A DNA stretch of 64,000 bases from Nematostella vectensis (taxonomy: Eukaryota; Cnidaria; Anthozoa; Actiniaria; Edwardsiidae): NCBI RefSeq assembly GCF_932526225.1, contig NC_064043.1, positions 15,312,085 to 15,376,084 of the forward strand. Reading direction: 5' to 3'. Shown piece by piece: positions 47,262 to 62,200 of the stretch. Below the pieces are notes generated by a model, which was not told where the DNA came from, searched no databases, and worked only from the letters and a program-made list of their open reading frames with translations. The first letter of the stretch is position 1. Each line of letters begins with the position of its first letter. The translations under genes were made by a program, and so were the position numbers.

Positions 47262-50200
47262 TTTCTCCCGTCCTCTCCTCATAATTTCTCCCCGTCCTCT
47301 CCTCATCATTTCTCCCCGTCCTCTCGTCATCATTTCTCCCCGTCCTCTCCTCATCATTTCTCCCCGTCCTCTCGTCATCATTTCTCCCCGTCCTCTTCTC
47401 ATCATTTCTCCCCGTCCTCTCGTCATCATTTCTCCCCGTCCTCTCCTCATCATTTCTCCCCGTCCTCTCGTCATCATTTCTCCCCGTCCTCTTCTCATCA
47501 TTTCTCCCCGTCCTCTTCTCATCATTTCTCCCCGTCCTCTCGTCATCATTTCTCCCCGTCCTCTTCTCATCATTTCTCCCCGTCCTCTCCTCATCATTTC
47601 TCCCCGTCCTCTCGTCATCATTTCTCCCCGTCCTCTCCTCATCATTTCTCCCCGTCCTCTTCTCATCATTTCTCCCCGTCCTCTTCTCATCATTTCTCCC
47701 CGTCCTCTCGTCATCATTTCTCCCCGTCCTCTTCTCATCATTTCTCCCCGTCCTCTCGTCATCATTTCTCCCCGTCCTCTCGTCATCATTTCTCCCCGTC
47801 CTCTCGTCATCATTTCTCCCCGTCCTCTCGTCATCATTTCTCCCCGTCCTCTTCTCATCATTTCTCCCCGTCCTCTTCTCATCATTTCTCCCCGTCCTCT
47901 CCTCATAATTTCTCCCCGTCCTCTTCTCATCATTTCTCCCCGTCCTCTTCTCATCATTTCTCCCCGTCCTCTTCTCATCATTTCTCCCCGTCCTCTCGTC
48001 ATCATTTCTCCCCGTCCTCTTCTCATCATTTCTCCCCGTCCTCTTCTCATCATTTCTCCCCGTCCTCTCGTCATCATTTCTCCCCGTCCTCTTCTCATCA
48101 TTTCTCCCCGTCCTCTTCTCATCATTTCTCCCCGTCCTCTCGTCATCATTTCTCCCCGTCCTCTTCTCATCATTTCTCCCCGTCCTCTCCTCATCATTTC
48201 TCCCCGTCCTCTTCTCATCATTTCTCCCCGTCCTCTTCTCATCATTTCTCCCCGTCCTCTTCTCATCATTTCTCCCCGTCCTCTCGTCATCATTTCTCCC
48301 CGTCCTCTTCTCATCATTTCTCCCCGTCCTCTCGTCATCATTTCTCCCCGTCCTCTTCTCATCATTTCTCCCCGTCCTCTCGTCATCATTTCTCCCCGTC
48401 CTCTCGTCATCATTTCTCCCCGTCCTCTCGTCATCATTTCTCCCCGTCCTCTCCTCATCATTTCTCCCCGTCCTCTCCTCATCATTTCTCCCCGTCCTCT
48501 TCTCATCATTTCTCCCCGTCCTCTTCTCATCATTTCTCCCCGTCCTCTCCTCATCATTTCTCCCCGTCCTCTCCTCATCATTTCTCCCCGTCCTCTTCTC
48601 ATCATTTCTCCCCGTCCTCTTCTCATCATTTCTCCCCGTCCTCTTCTCATCATTTCTCCCCGTCCTCTCGTCATCATTTCTCCCCGTCCTCTCGTCATCA
48701 TTTCTCCCCGTCCTCTTCTCATCATTTCTCCCCGTCCTCTTCTCATCATTTCTCCCCGTCCTCTTCTCATCATTTCTCCCCGTCCTCTTCTCATCATTTC
48801 TCCCCGTCCTCTCGTCATCATTTCTCCCCGTCCTCTCCTCATCATTTCTCCCCGTCCTCTTCTCATCATTTCTCCCCGTCCTCTTCTCATCATTTCTCCC
48901 CGTCCTCTTCTCATCATTTCTCCCCGTCCTCTGCTCATCATTTCTCCCCGTCCTCTTCTCATCATTTCTCCCTGTCCTCTTCTCATCATTTCGCCCCGTC
49001 CTCTCCTCATCATTTCTCCCCGTCCTCTTCTCATCATTTCTCCCCGTCCTCTTCTCATCATTTCTCCCCGTCCTCTTCTCATCATTTCTCCCCGTCCTCT
49101 TCTCATCATTTCTCCCCGTCCTCTCCTCATCATTTCTCCCCGTCCTCTTCTCATCATTTCTCCCCGTCCTCTTCTCATCATTTCTCCCCGTCCTCTTCTC
49201 ATCATTTCTCCCCGTCCTCTCCTCATCATTTCTCCCCGTCCTCTTCTCATCATTTCTCCCCGTCCTCTTCTCATCATTTCTCCCCGTCCTCTCGTCATCA
49301 TTTCTCCCCGTCCTCTCGTCATCATTTCTCCCCGTCCTCTCGTCATCATTTCTCCCCGTCCTCTTCTCATCATTTCTCCCCGTCCTCTTCTCATCATTTC
49401 TCCCCGTCCTCTCCTCATAATTTCTCCCCGTCCTCTTCTCATCATTTCTCCCCGTCCTCTTCTCATCATTTCTCCCCGTCCTCTTCTCATCATTTCTCCC
49501 CGTCCTCTCGTCATCATTTCTCCCCGTCCTCTTCTCATCATTTCTCCCCGTCCTCTTCTCATCATTTCTCCCCGTCCTCTCGTCATCATTTCTCCCCGTC
49601 CTCTTCTCATCATTTCTCCCCGTCCTCTTCTCATCATTTCTCCCCGTCCTCTCGTCATCATTTCTCCCCGTCCTCTTCTCATCATTTCTCCCCGTCCTCT
49701 CCTCATCATTTCTCCCCGTCCTCTTCTCATCATTTCTCCCCGTCCTCTTCTCATCATTTCTCCCCGTCCTCTTCTCATCATTTCTCCCCGTCCTCTCGTC
49801 ATCATTTCTCCCCGTCCTCTTCTCATCATTTCTCCCCGTCCTCTCGTCATCATTTCTCCCCGTCCTCTTCTCATCATTTCTCCCCGTCCTCTCGTCATCA
49901 TTTCTCCCCGTCCTCTCGTCATCATTTCTCCCCGTCCTCTCGTCATCATTTCTCCCCGTCCTCTCCTCATCATTTCTCCCCGTCCTCTCCTCATCATTTC
50001 TCCCCGTCCTCTTCTCATCATTTCTCCCCGTCCTCTTCTCATCATTTCTCCCCGTCCTCTCCTCATCATTTCTCCCCGTCCTCTTCTCATCATTTCTCCC
50101 CGTCCTCTCCTCATCATTTCTCCCCGTCCTCTTCTCATCATTTCTCCCCGTCCTCTTCTCATCATTTCTCCCCGTCCTCTTCTCATCATTTCTCCCCGTC

Positions 50201-53200
50201 CTCTCGTCATCATTTCTCCCCGTCCTCTCGTCATCATTTCTCCCCGTCCTCTTCTCATCATTTCTCCCCGTCCTCTTCTCATCATTTCTCCCCGTCCTCT
50301 TCTCATCATTTCTCCCCGTCCTCTTCTCATCATTTCTCCCCGTCCTCTCGTCATCATTTCTCCCCGTCCTCTCCTCATCATTTCTCCCCGTCCTCTTCTC
50401 ATCATTTCTCCCCGTCCTCTTCTCATCATTTCTCCCCGTCCTCTTCTCATCATTTCTCCCCGTCCTCTGCTCATCATTTCTCCCCGTCCTCTTCTCATCA
50501 TTTCTCCCTGTCCTCTTCTCATCATTTCGCCCCGTCCTCTCCTCATCATTTCTCCCCGTCCTCTTCTCATCATTTCTCCCCGTCCTCTTCTCATCATTTC
50601 TCCCCGTCCTCTTCTCATCATTTCTCCCCGTCCTCTTCTCATCATTTCTCCCCGTCCTCTCCTCATCATTTCTCCCCGTCCTCTTCTCATCATTTCTCCC
50701 CGTCCTCTTCTCATCATTTCTCCCCGTCCTCTCGTCATCATTTCTCCCCGTCCTCTTCTCATCATTTCTCCCCGTCCTCTTCTCATCATTTCTCCCCGTC
50801 CTCTCGTCATCATTTCTCCCCGTCCTCTTCTCATCATTTCTCCCCATCCTCTTCTCATCATTTCTCCCCGTCCTCTCCTCATCATTTCTCCCCGTCCTCT
50901 TCTCATCATTTCTCCCCGTCCTCTTCTCATCATTTCTCCCCGTCCTCTTCTCATCATTTCTCCCCGTCCTCTTCTCATCATTTCTCCCCGTCCTCTCGTC
51001 ATCATTTCTCCCCGTCCTCTCGTCATCATTTCTCCCCGTCCTCTCGTCATCATTTCTCCCCGTCCTCTCGTCATCATTTCTCCCCGTCCTCTTCTCATCA
51101 TTTCTCCCCGTCCTCTCGTCATCATTTCTCCCCGTCCTCTTCTCATCATTTCTCCCCGTCCTCTCGTCATCATTTCTCCCCGTCCTCTTCTCATCATTTC
51201 TCCCCGTCCTCTTCTCATCATTTCTCCCCGTCCTCTCGTCATCATTTCTCCCCATCCTCTTCTCATCATTTCTCCCCGTCCTCTCCTCATCATTTCTCCC
51301 CGTCCTCTTCTCATCATTTCTCCCCGTCCTCTTCTCATCATTTCTCCCCGTCCTCTTCTCATCATTTCTCCCCGTCCTCTTCTCATCATTTCTCCCCGTC
51401 CTCTCGTCATCATTTCTCCCCGTCCTCTCGTCATCATTTCTCCCCGTCCTCTCGTCATCATTTCTCCCCGTCCTCTCGTCATCATTTCTCCCCGTCCTCT
51501 TCTCATCATTTCTCCCCGTCCTCTTCTCATCATTTCTCTCCATCCTCTCGTCATCATTTCTCCCCGTCCTCTCCTCATCATTTCTCCCCGTCCTCTTCTC
51601 ATCATTTCTCCCCGTCCTCTTCTCATCATTTCTCCCCGTCCTCTTCTCATCATTTCTCTCCATCCTCTCCTCATCATTTCTCCCCGTCCTCTTCTCATCA
51701 TTTCTCCCCGTCCTCTCCTCATCATTTCTCCCCGTCCTCTTCTCATCATTTCTCCCCGTCCTCTTCTCATCATTTCTCCCCGTCCTCTTCTCATCATTTC
51801 TCCCCGTCCTCTTCTCATCATTTCTCCCCGTCCTCTCGTCATCATTTCTCCCCGTCCTCTTCTCATCATTTCTCCCCATCCTCTTCTCATCATTTCTCCC
51901 CGTCCTCTCCTCATCATTTCTCCCCGTCCTCTTCTCATCATTTCTCCCCGTCCTCTTCTCATCATTTCTCCCCGTCCTCTTCTCATCATTTCTCCCCGTC
52001 CTCTTCTCATCATTTCTCCCCGTCCTCTCGTCATCATTTCTCCCCGTCCTCTCGTCATCATTTCTCCCCGTCCTCTCGTCATCATTTCTCCCCGTCCTCT
52101 CGTCATCATTTCTCCCCGTCCTCTTCTCATCATTTCTCCCCGTCCTCTCGTCATCATTTCTCCCCGTCCTCTTCTCATCATTTCTCCCCGTCCTCTTCTC
52201 ATCATTTCTCCCCGTCCTCTTCTCATCATTTCTCCCCGTCCTCTTCTCATCATTTCTCCCCGTCCTCTCGTCATCATTTCTCCCCATCCTCTTCTCATCA
52301 TTTCTCCCCGTCCTCTCCTCATCATTTCTCCCCGTCCTCTTCTCATCATTTCTCCCCGTCCTCTTCTCATCATTTCTCCCCGTCCTCTTCTCATCATTTC
52401 TCCCCGTCCTCTTCTCATCATTTCTCCCCGTCCTCTCGTCATCATTTCTCCCCGTCCTCTCGTCATCATTTCTCCCCGTCCTCTCGTCATCATTTCTCCC
52501 CGTCCTCTCGTCATCATTTCTCCCCGTCCTCTTCTCATCATTTCTCCCCGTCCTCTTCTCATCATTTCTCCCCATCCTCTCGTCATCATTTCTCCCCGTC
52601 CTCTCCTCATCATTTCTCCCCGTCCTCTTCTCATCATTTCTCCCCGTCCTCTTCTCATCATTTCTCCCCGTCCTCTTCTCATCATTTCTCTCCATCCTCT
52701 CCTCATCATTTCTCCCCGTCCTCTTCTCATCATTTCTCCCCGTCCTCTTCTCATCATTTCTCCCCGTCCTCTTCTCATCATTTCTCCCCGTCCTCTTCTC
52801 ATCATTTCTCCCCGTCCTCTTCTCATCATTTCTCCCCGTCCTCTCGTCATCATTTCTCCCCGTCCTCTTCTCATCATTTCTCCCCGTCCTCTTCTCATCA
52901 TTTCTCCCCGTCCTCTCCTCATCATTTCTCCCAGTCCTCTCCTCATCATTTCTCCCCGTCCTCTTCTCATCATTTCTCCCCGTCCTCTTCTCATCATTTC
53001 TCCCCGTCCTCTTCTCATCATTTCTCCCCGTCCTCTCGTCATCATTTCTCCCCGTCCTCTCGTCATCATTTCTCCCCGTCCTCTCGTCATCATTTCTCCC
53101 CGTCCTCTCGTCATCATTTCTCCCCGTCCTCTTCTCATCATTTCTCCCCGTCCTCTTCTCATCATTTCTCCCCATCCTCTCGTCATCATTTCTCCCCGTC

Positions 53201-56200
53201 CTCTCGTCATCATTTCTCCCCGTCCTCTCGTCATCATTTCTCCCCGTCCTCTCGTCATCATTTCTCCCCGTCCTCTTCTCATCATTTCTCCCCGTCCTCT
53301 TCTCATCATTTCTCCCCGTCCTCTCGTCATCATTTCTCCCCGTCCTCTCCTCATCATTTCTCCCCGTCCTCTTCTCATCATTTCTCCCCGTCCTCTTCTC
53401 ATCATTTCTCCCCGTCCTCTTCTCATCATTTCTCCCCGTCCTCTTCTCATCATTTCTCCCCGTCCTCTTCTCATCATTTCTCCCCGTCCTCTCGTCATCA
53501 TTTCTCCCCGTCCTCTTCTCATCATTTCTCCCCGTCCTCTTCTCATCATTTCTCCCCGTCCTCTCCTCATCATTTCTCCCCGTCCTCTCCTCATCATTTC
53601 TCCCCGTCCTCTTCTCATCATTTCTCCCCGTCCTCTTCTCATCATTTCTCCCCGTCCTCTTCTCATCATTTCTCCCCGTCCTCTTCTCATCATTTCTCCC
53701 CGTCCTCTCGTCATCATTTCTCCCCGTCCTCTTCTCATCATTTCTCCCCGTCCTCTTCTCATCATTTCTCCCCGTCCTCTCTTCATCATTTCTCCCCGTC
53801 CTCTCCTCATCATTTCTCCCCGTCCTCTCCTCATCATTTCTCCCCGTCCTCTTCTCATAATTTCTCCCCGTCCTATCCTCATCATTTCTCCCCGTCCTCT
53901 TCTCATCATTTCTCCCCGTCCTCTTCTCATTATTTCTCCCCGTCCTCTTCTCATCATTTCTCCCCGTCCTCTTCTCATCATTTCGCCCCGTCCTCTTCTC
54001 ATCATTTCTCCCCATCCTCTCCTCATCATTTCTCCCCGTCCTCTCCTCATCATTTCTCCCCGTCCTCTTCTCATCATTTCTCCCCGTCCTCTTCTCATCA
54101 TTTCTCCCCGTCCTCTCCTCATCATTTCTCCCCGTCCTCTCCTCATCATTTCGCCCCGTCCTCTTCTCATCATTTCGCCCCGTCCTCTTCTCATCATTTC
54201 TCCCCGTCCTCTTCTCATCATTTCTCCCCGTCCTCTTCTCATCATTTCTCCCCGTCCTCTCGTCATCATTTCTCCCCATCCTCTTCTCATCATTTCTCCC
54301 CGTCCTCTCCTCATCATTTCTCCCCGTCCTCTTCTCATCATTTCTCCCCGTCCTCTTCTCATCATTTCTCCCCGTCCTCTTCTCATCATTTCTCCCCGTC
54401 CTCTTCTCATCATTTCTCCCCGTCCTCTCGTCATCATTTCTCCCCGTCCTCTCGTCATCATTTCTCCCCGTCCTCTCGTCATCATTTCTCCCCGTCCTCT
54501 CGTCATCATTTCTCCCCGTCCTCTTCTCATCATTTCTCCCCGTCCTCTTCTCATCATTTCTCCCCGTCCTCTTCTCATCATTTCTCCCCGTCCTCTCGTC
54601 ATCATTTCTCCCTGTCCTCTCGTCATCATTTCTCCCCGTCCTCTCCTCATCATTTCTCCCCGTCCTCTCCTCATCATTTCTCCCCGTCCTCTTCTCATCA
54701 TTTCTCCCCGTCCTCTTCTCATCATTTCTCCCCGTCCTCTCCTCATCATTTCTCCCCATCCTCTCCTCATCATTTCTCCCCGTCCTCTTCTCATCATTTC
54801 TCCCCATCCTCTTCTCATCATTTCTCCCCGTCCTCTCCTCATCATTTCTCCCCGTCCTCTTCTCATCATTTCTCCCCGTCCTCTCCTCATCATTTCTCCC
54901 CGTCCTCTCCTCATCATTTCTCCCCGTCCTCTCGTCATCATTTCTCCCCGTCCTCTTCTCATCATTTCTCCCCGTCCTCTTCTCATCATTTCTCCCCGTC
55001 CTCTCTTCATCATTTCTCCCCGTCCTCTCCTCATCATTTCTCCCCGTCCTCTCCTCATCATTTCTCCCCGTCCTCTTCTCATAATTTCTCCCCGTCCTAT
55101 CCTCATCATTTCTCCCCATCCTCTTCTCATCATTTCGCCCCATCCTCTTCTCATCATTTCTCCCCGTCCTCTCCTCATTATTTCTCCCCGTCCTCTTCTC
55201 ATCATTTCTCCCCGTCCTCTTCTCATCATTTCTCCCCGTCCTCTTCTCATCATTTCTCCCCGTCCTCTTCTCATCATTTCTCCCCGTCCTCTCGTCATCA
55301 TTTCTCCCCGTCCTCTCCTCATCATTTCTCCCCGTCCTCTTCTCATCATTTCTCCCCGTCCTCTCGTCATCATTTCTCCCCGTCCTCTTCTCATCATTTC
55401 TCCCCGTCCTCTTCTCATCATTTCTCCCCGTCCTCTTCTCATCATTTCTCCCCGTCCTCTTCTCATCATTTCTCCCCGTCCTCTTCTCATCATTTCTCCC
55501 CGTCCTCTTCTCATCATTTCTCCCCGTCCTCTTCTCATCATTTCTCCCCGTCCTCTTCTCATCATTTCTCCCCGTCCTCTCGTCATCATTTCTCCCCGTC
55601 CTCTCGTCATCATTTCTCCCCGTCCTCTCCTCATCATTTCTCCCCGTCCTCTCCTCATCATTTCTCCCCGTCCTCTTCTCATCATTTCTCCCCGTCCTCT
55701 TCTCATCATTTCTCCCCGTCCTCTCCTCATCATTTCTCCCCATCCTCTCCTCATCATTTCTCCCCGTCCTCTTCTCATCATTTCTCCCCATCCTCTTCTC
55801 ATCATTTCTCCCCGTCCTCTCCTCATCATTTCTCCCCGTCCTCTTCTCATCATTTCTCCCCGTCCTCTCCTCATCATTTCTCCCCGTCCTCTCCTCATCA
55901 TTTCTCCCCGTCCTCTTCTCATCATTTCTCCCCGTCCTCTTCTCATCATTTCTCCCCGTCCTCTTCTCATCATTTCTCCCCGTCCTCTTCTCATCATTTC
56001 TCCCCGTCCTCTCTTCATCATTTCTCCCCGTCCTCTCGTCATCATTTCTCCCCGTCCTCTCCTCATCATTTCTCCCCGTCCTCTTCTCATAATTTCTCCC
56101 CGTCCTATCCTCATCATTTCTCCCCATCCTCTTCTCATCATTTCGCCCCATCCTCTTCTCATCATTTCTCCCCGTCCTCTCCTCATCATTTCTCCCCGTC

Positions 56201-59200
56201 CTCTTCTCATCATTTCTCCCCGTCCTCTCGTCATCATTTCTCCCCGTCCTCTTCTCATCATTTCTCCCCGTCCTCTTCTCATCATTTCTCCCCGTCCTCT
56301 CCTCATCATTTCTCCCCGTCCTCTTCTCATCATTTCTCCCCGTCCTCTTCTCATCATTTCTCCCCGTCCTCTTCTCATCATTTCTCCCCGTCCTCTTCTC
56401 ATCATTTCTCCCCATCCTCTTCTCATCATTTCTCCCCATCCTCTCCTCATCATTTCTCCCCGTCCTCTCCTCATCATTTCTCCCCGTCCTCTTCTCATCA
56501 TTTCTCCCCGTCCTCTCCTCATCATTTCTCCCCGTCCTCTCCTCATCATTTCTCCCCATCCTCTTCTCATCATTTCTCCCCGTCCTCTCCTCATCATTTC
56601 TCCCCGTCCTCTCGTCATCATTTCTCCCCATCCTCTTCTCATCATTTCTCCCCGTCCTCTCCTCATCATTTCTCCCCGTCCTCTACTCATCATTTCTCCC
56701 CGTCCTCTTCTCATCATTTCTCCCCGTCCTCTTCTCATTATTTCTCCCCGTCCTCTTCTCATCATTTCTCCCCGTCCTCTTCTCATCATTTCTCCCCGTC
56801 CTCTTCTCATCATTTCTCCCCGTCCTCTTCTCATCATTTCTCCCCATCCTCTTCTCATCATTTCTCCCCGTCCTCTCGTCATCATTTCTCCCCATCCTCT
56901 TCTCATCATTTCTCCCCATCCTCTTCTCATCATTTCTCCCCGTCCTCTTCTCATTATTTCTCCCCGTCCTCTCCTCATCATTTCTCCCCATCCTCTCCTC
57001 ATCATTTCTCCCCGTCCTCTTCTCATCATTTCTCCCCGTCCTCTTCTCATCATTTCTCCCCGTCCTCTCCTCATCATTTCTCCCCGTCCTCTCCTCATCA
57101 TTTCTCCCCGTCCTCTCGTCATCATTTCTCCCCGTCCTCTCGTCATCATTTCTCCCCGTCCTCTCCTCATCATTTCTCCCCGTCCTCTCGTCATCATTTC
57201 TCCCCGTCCTCTCCTCATCATTTCTCCCCGTCCTCTTCTCATCATTTCTCCCCATCCTCTCGTCATCATTTCTCCCCGTCCTCTCCTCATCATTTCTCCC
57301 CGTCCTCTTCTCATCATTTCTCCCCGTCCTCTTCTCATCATTTCTCCCCGTCCTCTTCTCATCATTTCTCTCCATCCTCTCCTCATCATTTCTCCCCGTC
57401 CTCTTCTCATCATTTCTCCCCGTCCTCTTCTCATCATTTCTCCCCGTCCTCTTCTCATCATTTCTCCCCGTCCTCTTCTCATCATTTCTCCCCGTCCTCT
57501 TCTCATCATTTCTCCCCGTCCTCTCGTCATCATTTCTCCCCGTCCTCTTCTCATCATTTCTCCCCGTCCTCTTCTCATCATTTCTCCCCGTCCTCTCCTC
57601 ATCATTTCTCCCCGTCCTCTCCTCATCATTTCTCCCCGTCCTCTTCTCATCATTTCTCCCCGTCCTCTTCTCATCATTTCTCCCCGTCCTCTTCTCATCA
57701 TTTCTCCCCGTCCTCTCGTCATCATTTCTCCCCGTCCTCTCGTCATCATTTCTCCCCGTCCTCTCGTCATCATTTCTCCCCGTCCTCTCGTCATCATTTC
57801 TCCCCGTCCTCTTCTCATCATTTCTCCCCGTCCTCTTCTCATCATTTCTCCCCATCCTCTCGTCATCATTTCTCCCCGTCCTCTCGTCATCATTTCTCCC
57901 CGTCCTCTCGTCATCATTTCTCCCCGTCCTCTCGTCATCATTTCTCCCCGTCCTCTTCTCATCATTTCTCCCCGTCCTCTTCTCATCATTTCTCCCCGTC
58001 CTCTCGTCATCATTTCTCCCCGTCCTCTCCTCATCATTTCTCCCCGTCCTCTTCTCATCATTTCTCCCCGTCCTCTTCTCATCATTTCTCCCCGTCCTCT
58101 TCTCATCATTTCTCCCCGTCCTCTTCTCATCATTTCTCCCCGTCCTCTTCTCATCATTTCTCCCCGTCCTCTCGTCATCATTTCTCCCCGTCCTCTTCTC
58201 ATCATTTCTCCCCGTCCTCTTCTCATCATTTCTCCCCGTCCTCTCCTCATCATTTCTCCCCGTCCTCTCCTCATCATTTCTCCCCGTCCTCTTCTCATCA
58301 TTTCTCCCCGTCCTCTCGTCATCATTTCTCCCCGTCCTCTTCTCATCATTTCTCCCCGTCCTCTTCTCATCATTTCTCCCCGTCCTCTCGTCATCATTTC
58401 TCCCCGTCCTCTCCTCATCATTTCTCCCCGTCCTCTCCTCATCATTTCTCCCCGTCCTCTTCTCATAATTTCTCCCCGTCCTATCCTCATCATTTCTCCC
58501 CGTCCTCTTCTCATCATTTCTCCCCGTCCTCTTCTCATTATTTCTCCCCGTCCTCTTCTCATCATTTCTCCCCGTCCTCTTCTCATCATTTCGCCCCGTC
58601 CTCTTCTCATCATTTCTCCCCATCCTCTCCTCATCATTTCTCCCCGTCCTCTCCTCATCATTTCTCCCCGTCCTCTTCTCATCATTTCTCCCCGTCCTCT
58701 TCTCATCATTTCTCCCCGTCCTCTCCTCATCATTTCTCCCCGTCCTCTCCTCATCATTTCGCCCCGTCCTCTTCTCATCATTTCGCCCCGTCCTCTTCTC
58801 ATCATTTCTCCCCGTCCTCTTCTCATCATTTCTCCCCGTCCTCTTCTCATCATTTCTCCCCGTCCTCTCGTCATCATTTCTCCCCATCCTCTTCTCATCA
58901 TTTCTCCCCGTCCTCTCCTCATCATTTCTCCCCGTCCTCTTCTCATCATTTCTCCCCGTCCTCTTCTCATCATTTCTCCCCGTCCTCTTCACATCATTTC
59001 TCCCCGTCCTCTTCTCATCATTTCTCCCCGTCCTCTCGTCATCATTTCTCCCCGTCCTCTCGTCATCATTTCTCCCCGTCCTCTCGTCATCATTTCTCCC
59101 CGTCCTCTCGTCATCATTTCTCCCCGTCCTCTTCTCATCATTTCTCCCCGTCCTCTTCTCATCATTTCTCCCCGTCCTCTTCTCATCATTTCTCCCCGTC

Positions 59201-62200
59201 CTCTCGTCATCATTTCTCCCCGTCCTCTCGTCATCATTTCTCCCCGTCCTCTCCTCATCATTTCTCCCCGTCCTCTCCTCATCATTTCTCCCCGTCCTCT
59301 TCTCATCATTTCTCCCCGTCCTCTTCTCATCATTTCTCCCCGTCCTCTCCTCATCATTTCTCCCCATCCTCTCCTCATCATTTCTCCCCGTCCTCTTCTC
59401 ATCATTTCTCCCCATCCTCTTCTCATCATTTCTCCCCGTCCTCTCCTCATCATTTCTCCCCGTCCTCTTCTCATCATTTCTCCCCGTCCTCTCCTCATCA
59501 TTTCTCCCCGTCCTCTCCTCATCATTTCTCCCCGTCCTCTCGTCATCATTTCTCCCCGTCCTCTTCTCATCATTTCTCCCCGTCCTCTTCTCATCATTTC
59601 TCCCCGTCCTCTCTTCATCATTTCTCCCCGTCCTCTCCTCATCATTTCTCCCCGTCCTCTCCTCATCATTTCTCCCCGTCCTCTTCTCATCATTTCTCCC
59701 CGTCCTCTTCTCATCATTTCTCCCCGTCCTCTTCTCATCATTTCTCTCCATCCTCTCCTCATCATTTCTCCCCGTCCTCTTCTCATCATTTCTCCCCGTC
59801 CTCTTCTCATCATTTCTCCCCGTCCTCTTCTCATCATTTCTCCCCGTCCTCTTCTCATCATTTCTCCCCGTCCTCTTCTCATCATTTCTCCCCGTCCTCT
59901 CGTCATCATTTCTCCCCGTCCTCTTCTCATCATTTCTCCCCGTCCTCTTCTCATCATTTCTCCCCGTCCTCTCCTCATCATTTCTCCCCGTCCTCTCCTC
60001 ATCATTTCTCCCCGTCCTCTTCTCATCATTTCTCCCCGTCCTCTTCTCATCATTTCTCCCCGTCCTCTTCTCATCATTTCTCCCCGTCCTCTCGTCATCA
60101 TTTCTCCCCGTCCTCTCGTCATCATTTCTCCCCGTCCTCTCGTCATCATTTCTCCCCGTCCTCTCGTCATCATTTCTCCCCGTCCTCTTCTCATCATTTC
60201 TCCCCGTCCTCTTCTCATCATTTCTCCCCATCCTCTCGTCATCATTTCTCCCCGTCCTCTCGTCATCATTTCTCCCCGTCCTCTCGTCATCATTTCTCCC
60301 CGTCCTCTCGTCATCATTTCTCCCCGTCCTCTTCTCATCATTTCTCCCCGTCCTCTTCTCATCATTTCTCCCCGTCCTCTCGTCATCATTTCTCCCCGTC
60401 CTCTCCTCATCATTTCTCCCCGTCCTCTTCTCATCATTTCTCCCCGTCCTCTTCTCATCATTTCTCCCCGTCCTCTTCTCATCATTTCTCCCCGTCCTCT
60501 TCTCATCATTTCTCCCCGTCCTCTTCTCATCATTTCTCCCCGTCCTCTCGTCATCATTTCTCCCCGTCCTCTTCTCATCATTTCTCCCCGTCCTCTTCTC
60601 ATCATTTCTCCCCGTCCTCTCCTCATCATTTCTCCCCGTCCTCTCCTCATCATTTCTCCCCGTCCTCTTCTCATCATTTCTCCCCGTCCTCTCGTCATCA
60701 TTTCTCCCCGTCCTCTTCTCATCATTTCTCCCCGTCCTCTTCTCATCATTTCTCCCCGTCCTCTCGTCATCATTTCTCCCCGTCCTCTCCTCATCATTTC
60801 TCCCCGTCCTCTCCTCATCATTTCTCCCCGTCCTCTTCTCATAATTTCTCCCCGTCCTATCCTCATCATTTCTCCCCGTCCTCTTCTCATCATTTCTCCC
60901 CGTCCTCTTCTCATTATTTCTCCCCGTCCTCTTCTCATCATTTCTCCCCGTCCTCTTCTCATCATTTCGCCCCGTCCTCTTCTCATCATTTCTCCCCATC
61001 CTCTCCTCATCATTTCTCCCCGTCCTCTCCTCATCATTTCTCCCCGTCCTCTTCTCATCATTTCTCCCCGTCCTCTTCTCATCATTTCTCCCCGTCCTCT
61101 CCTCATCATTTCTCCCCGTCCTCTCCTCATCATTTCGCCCCGTCCTCTTCTCATCATTTCGCCCCGTCCTCTTCTCATCATTTCTCCCCGTCCTCTTCTC
61201 ATCATTTCTCCCCGTCCTCTTCTCATCATTTCTCCCCGTCCTCTCGTCATCATTTCTCCCCATCCTCTTCTCATCATTTCTCCCCGTCCTCTCCTCATCA
61301 TTTCTCCCCGTCCTCTTCTCATCATTTCTCCCCGTCCTCTTCTCATCATTTCTCCCCGTCCTCTTCACATCATTTCTCCCCGTCCTCTTCTCATCATTTC
61401 TCCCCGTCCTCTCGTCATCATTTCTCCCCGTCCTCTCGTCATCATTTCTCCCCGTCCTCTCGTCATCATTTCTCCCCGTCCTCTCGTCATCATTTCTCCC
61501 CGTCCTCTTCTCATCATTTCTCCCCGTCCTCTTCTCATCATTTCTCCCCGTCCTCTTCTCATCATTTCTCCCCGTCCTCTCGTCATCATTTCTCCCCGTC
61601 CTCTCGTCATCATTTCTCCCCGTCCTCTCCTCATCATTTCTCCCCGTCCTCTCCTCATCATTTCTCCCCGTCCTCTTCTCATCATTTCTCCCCGTCCTCT
61701 TCTCATCATTTCTCCCCGTCCTCTCCTCATCATTTCTCCCCATCCTCTCCTCATCATTTCTCCCCGTCCTCTTCTCATCATTTCTCCCCATCCTCTTCTC
61801 ATCATTTCTCCCCGTCCTCTCCTCATCATTTCTCCCCGTCCTCTTCTCATCATTTCTCCCCGTCCTCTCCTCATCATTTCTCCCCGTCCTCTCCTCATCA
61901 TTTCTCCCCGTCCTCTCGTCATCATTTCTCCCCGTCCTCTTCTCATCATTTCTCCCCGTCCTCTTCTCATCATTTCTCCCCGTCCTCTCTTCATCATTTC
62001 TCCCCGTCCTCTCCTCATCATTTCTCCCCGTCCTCTCCTCATCATTTCTCCCCGTCCTCTTCTCATAATTTCTCCCCGTCCTATCCTCATCATTTCTCCC
62101 CATCCTCTTCTCATCATTTCGCCCCATCCTCTTCTCATCATTTCTCCCCGTCCTCTCCTCATTATTTCTCCCCGTCCTCTTCTCATCATTTCTCCCCGTC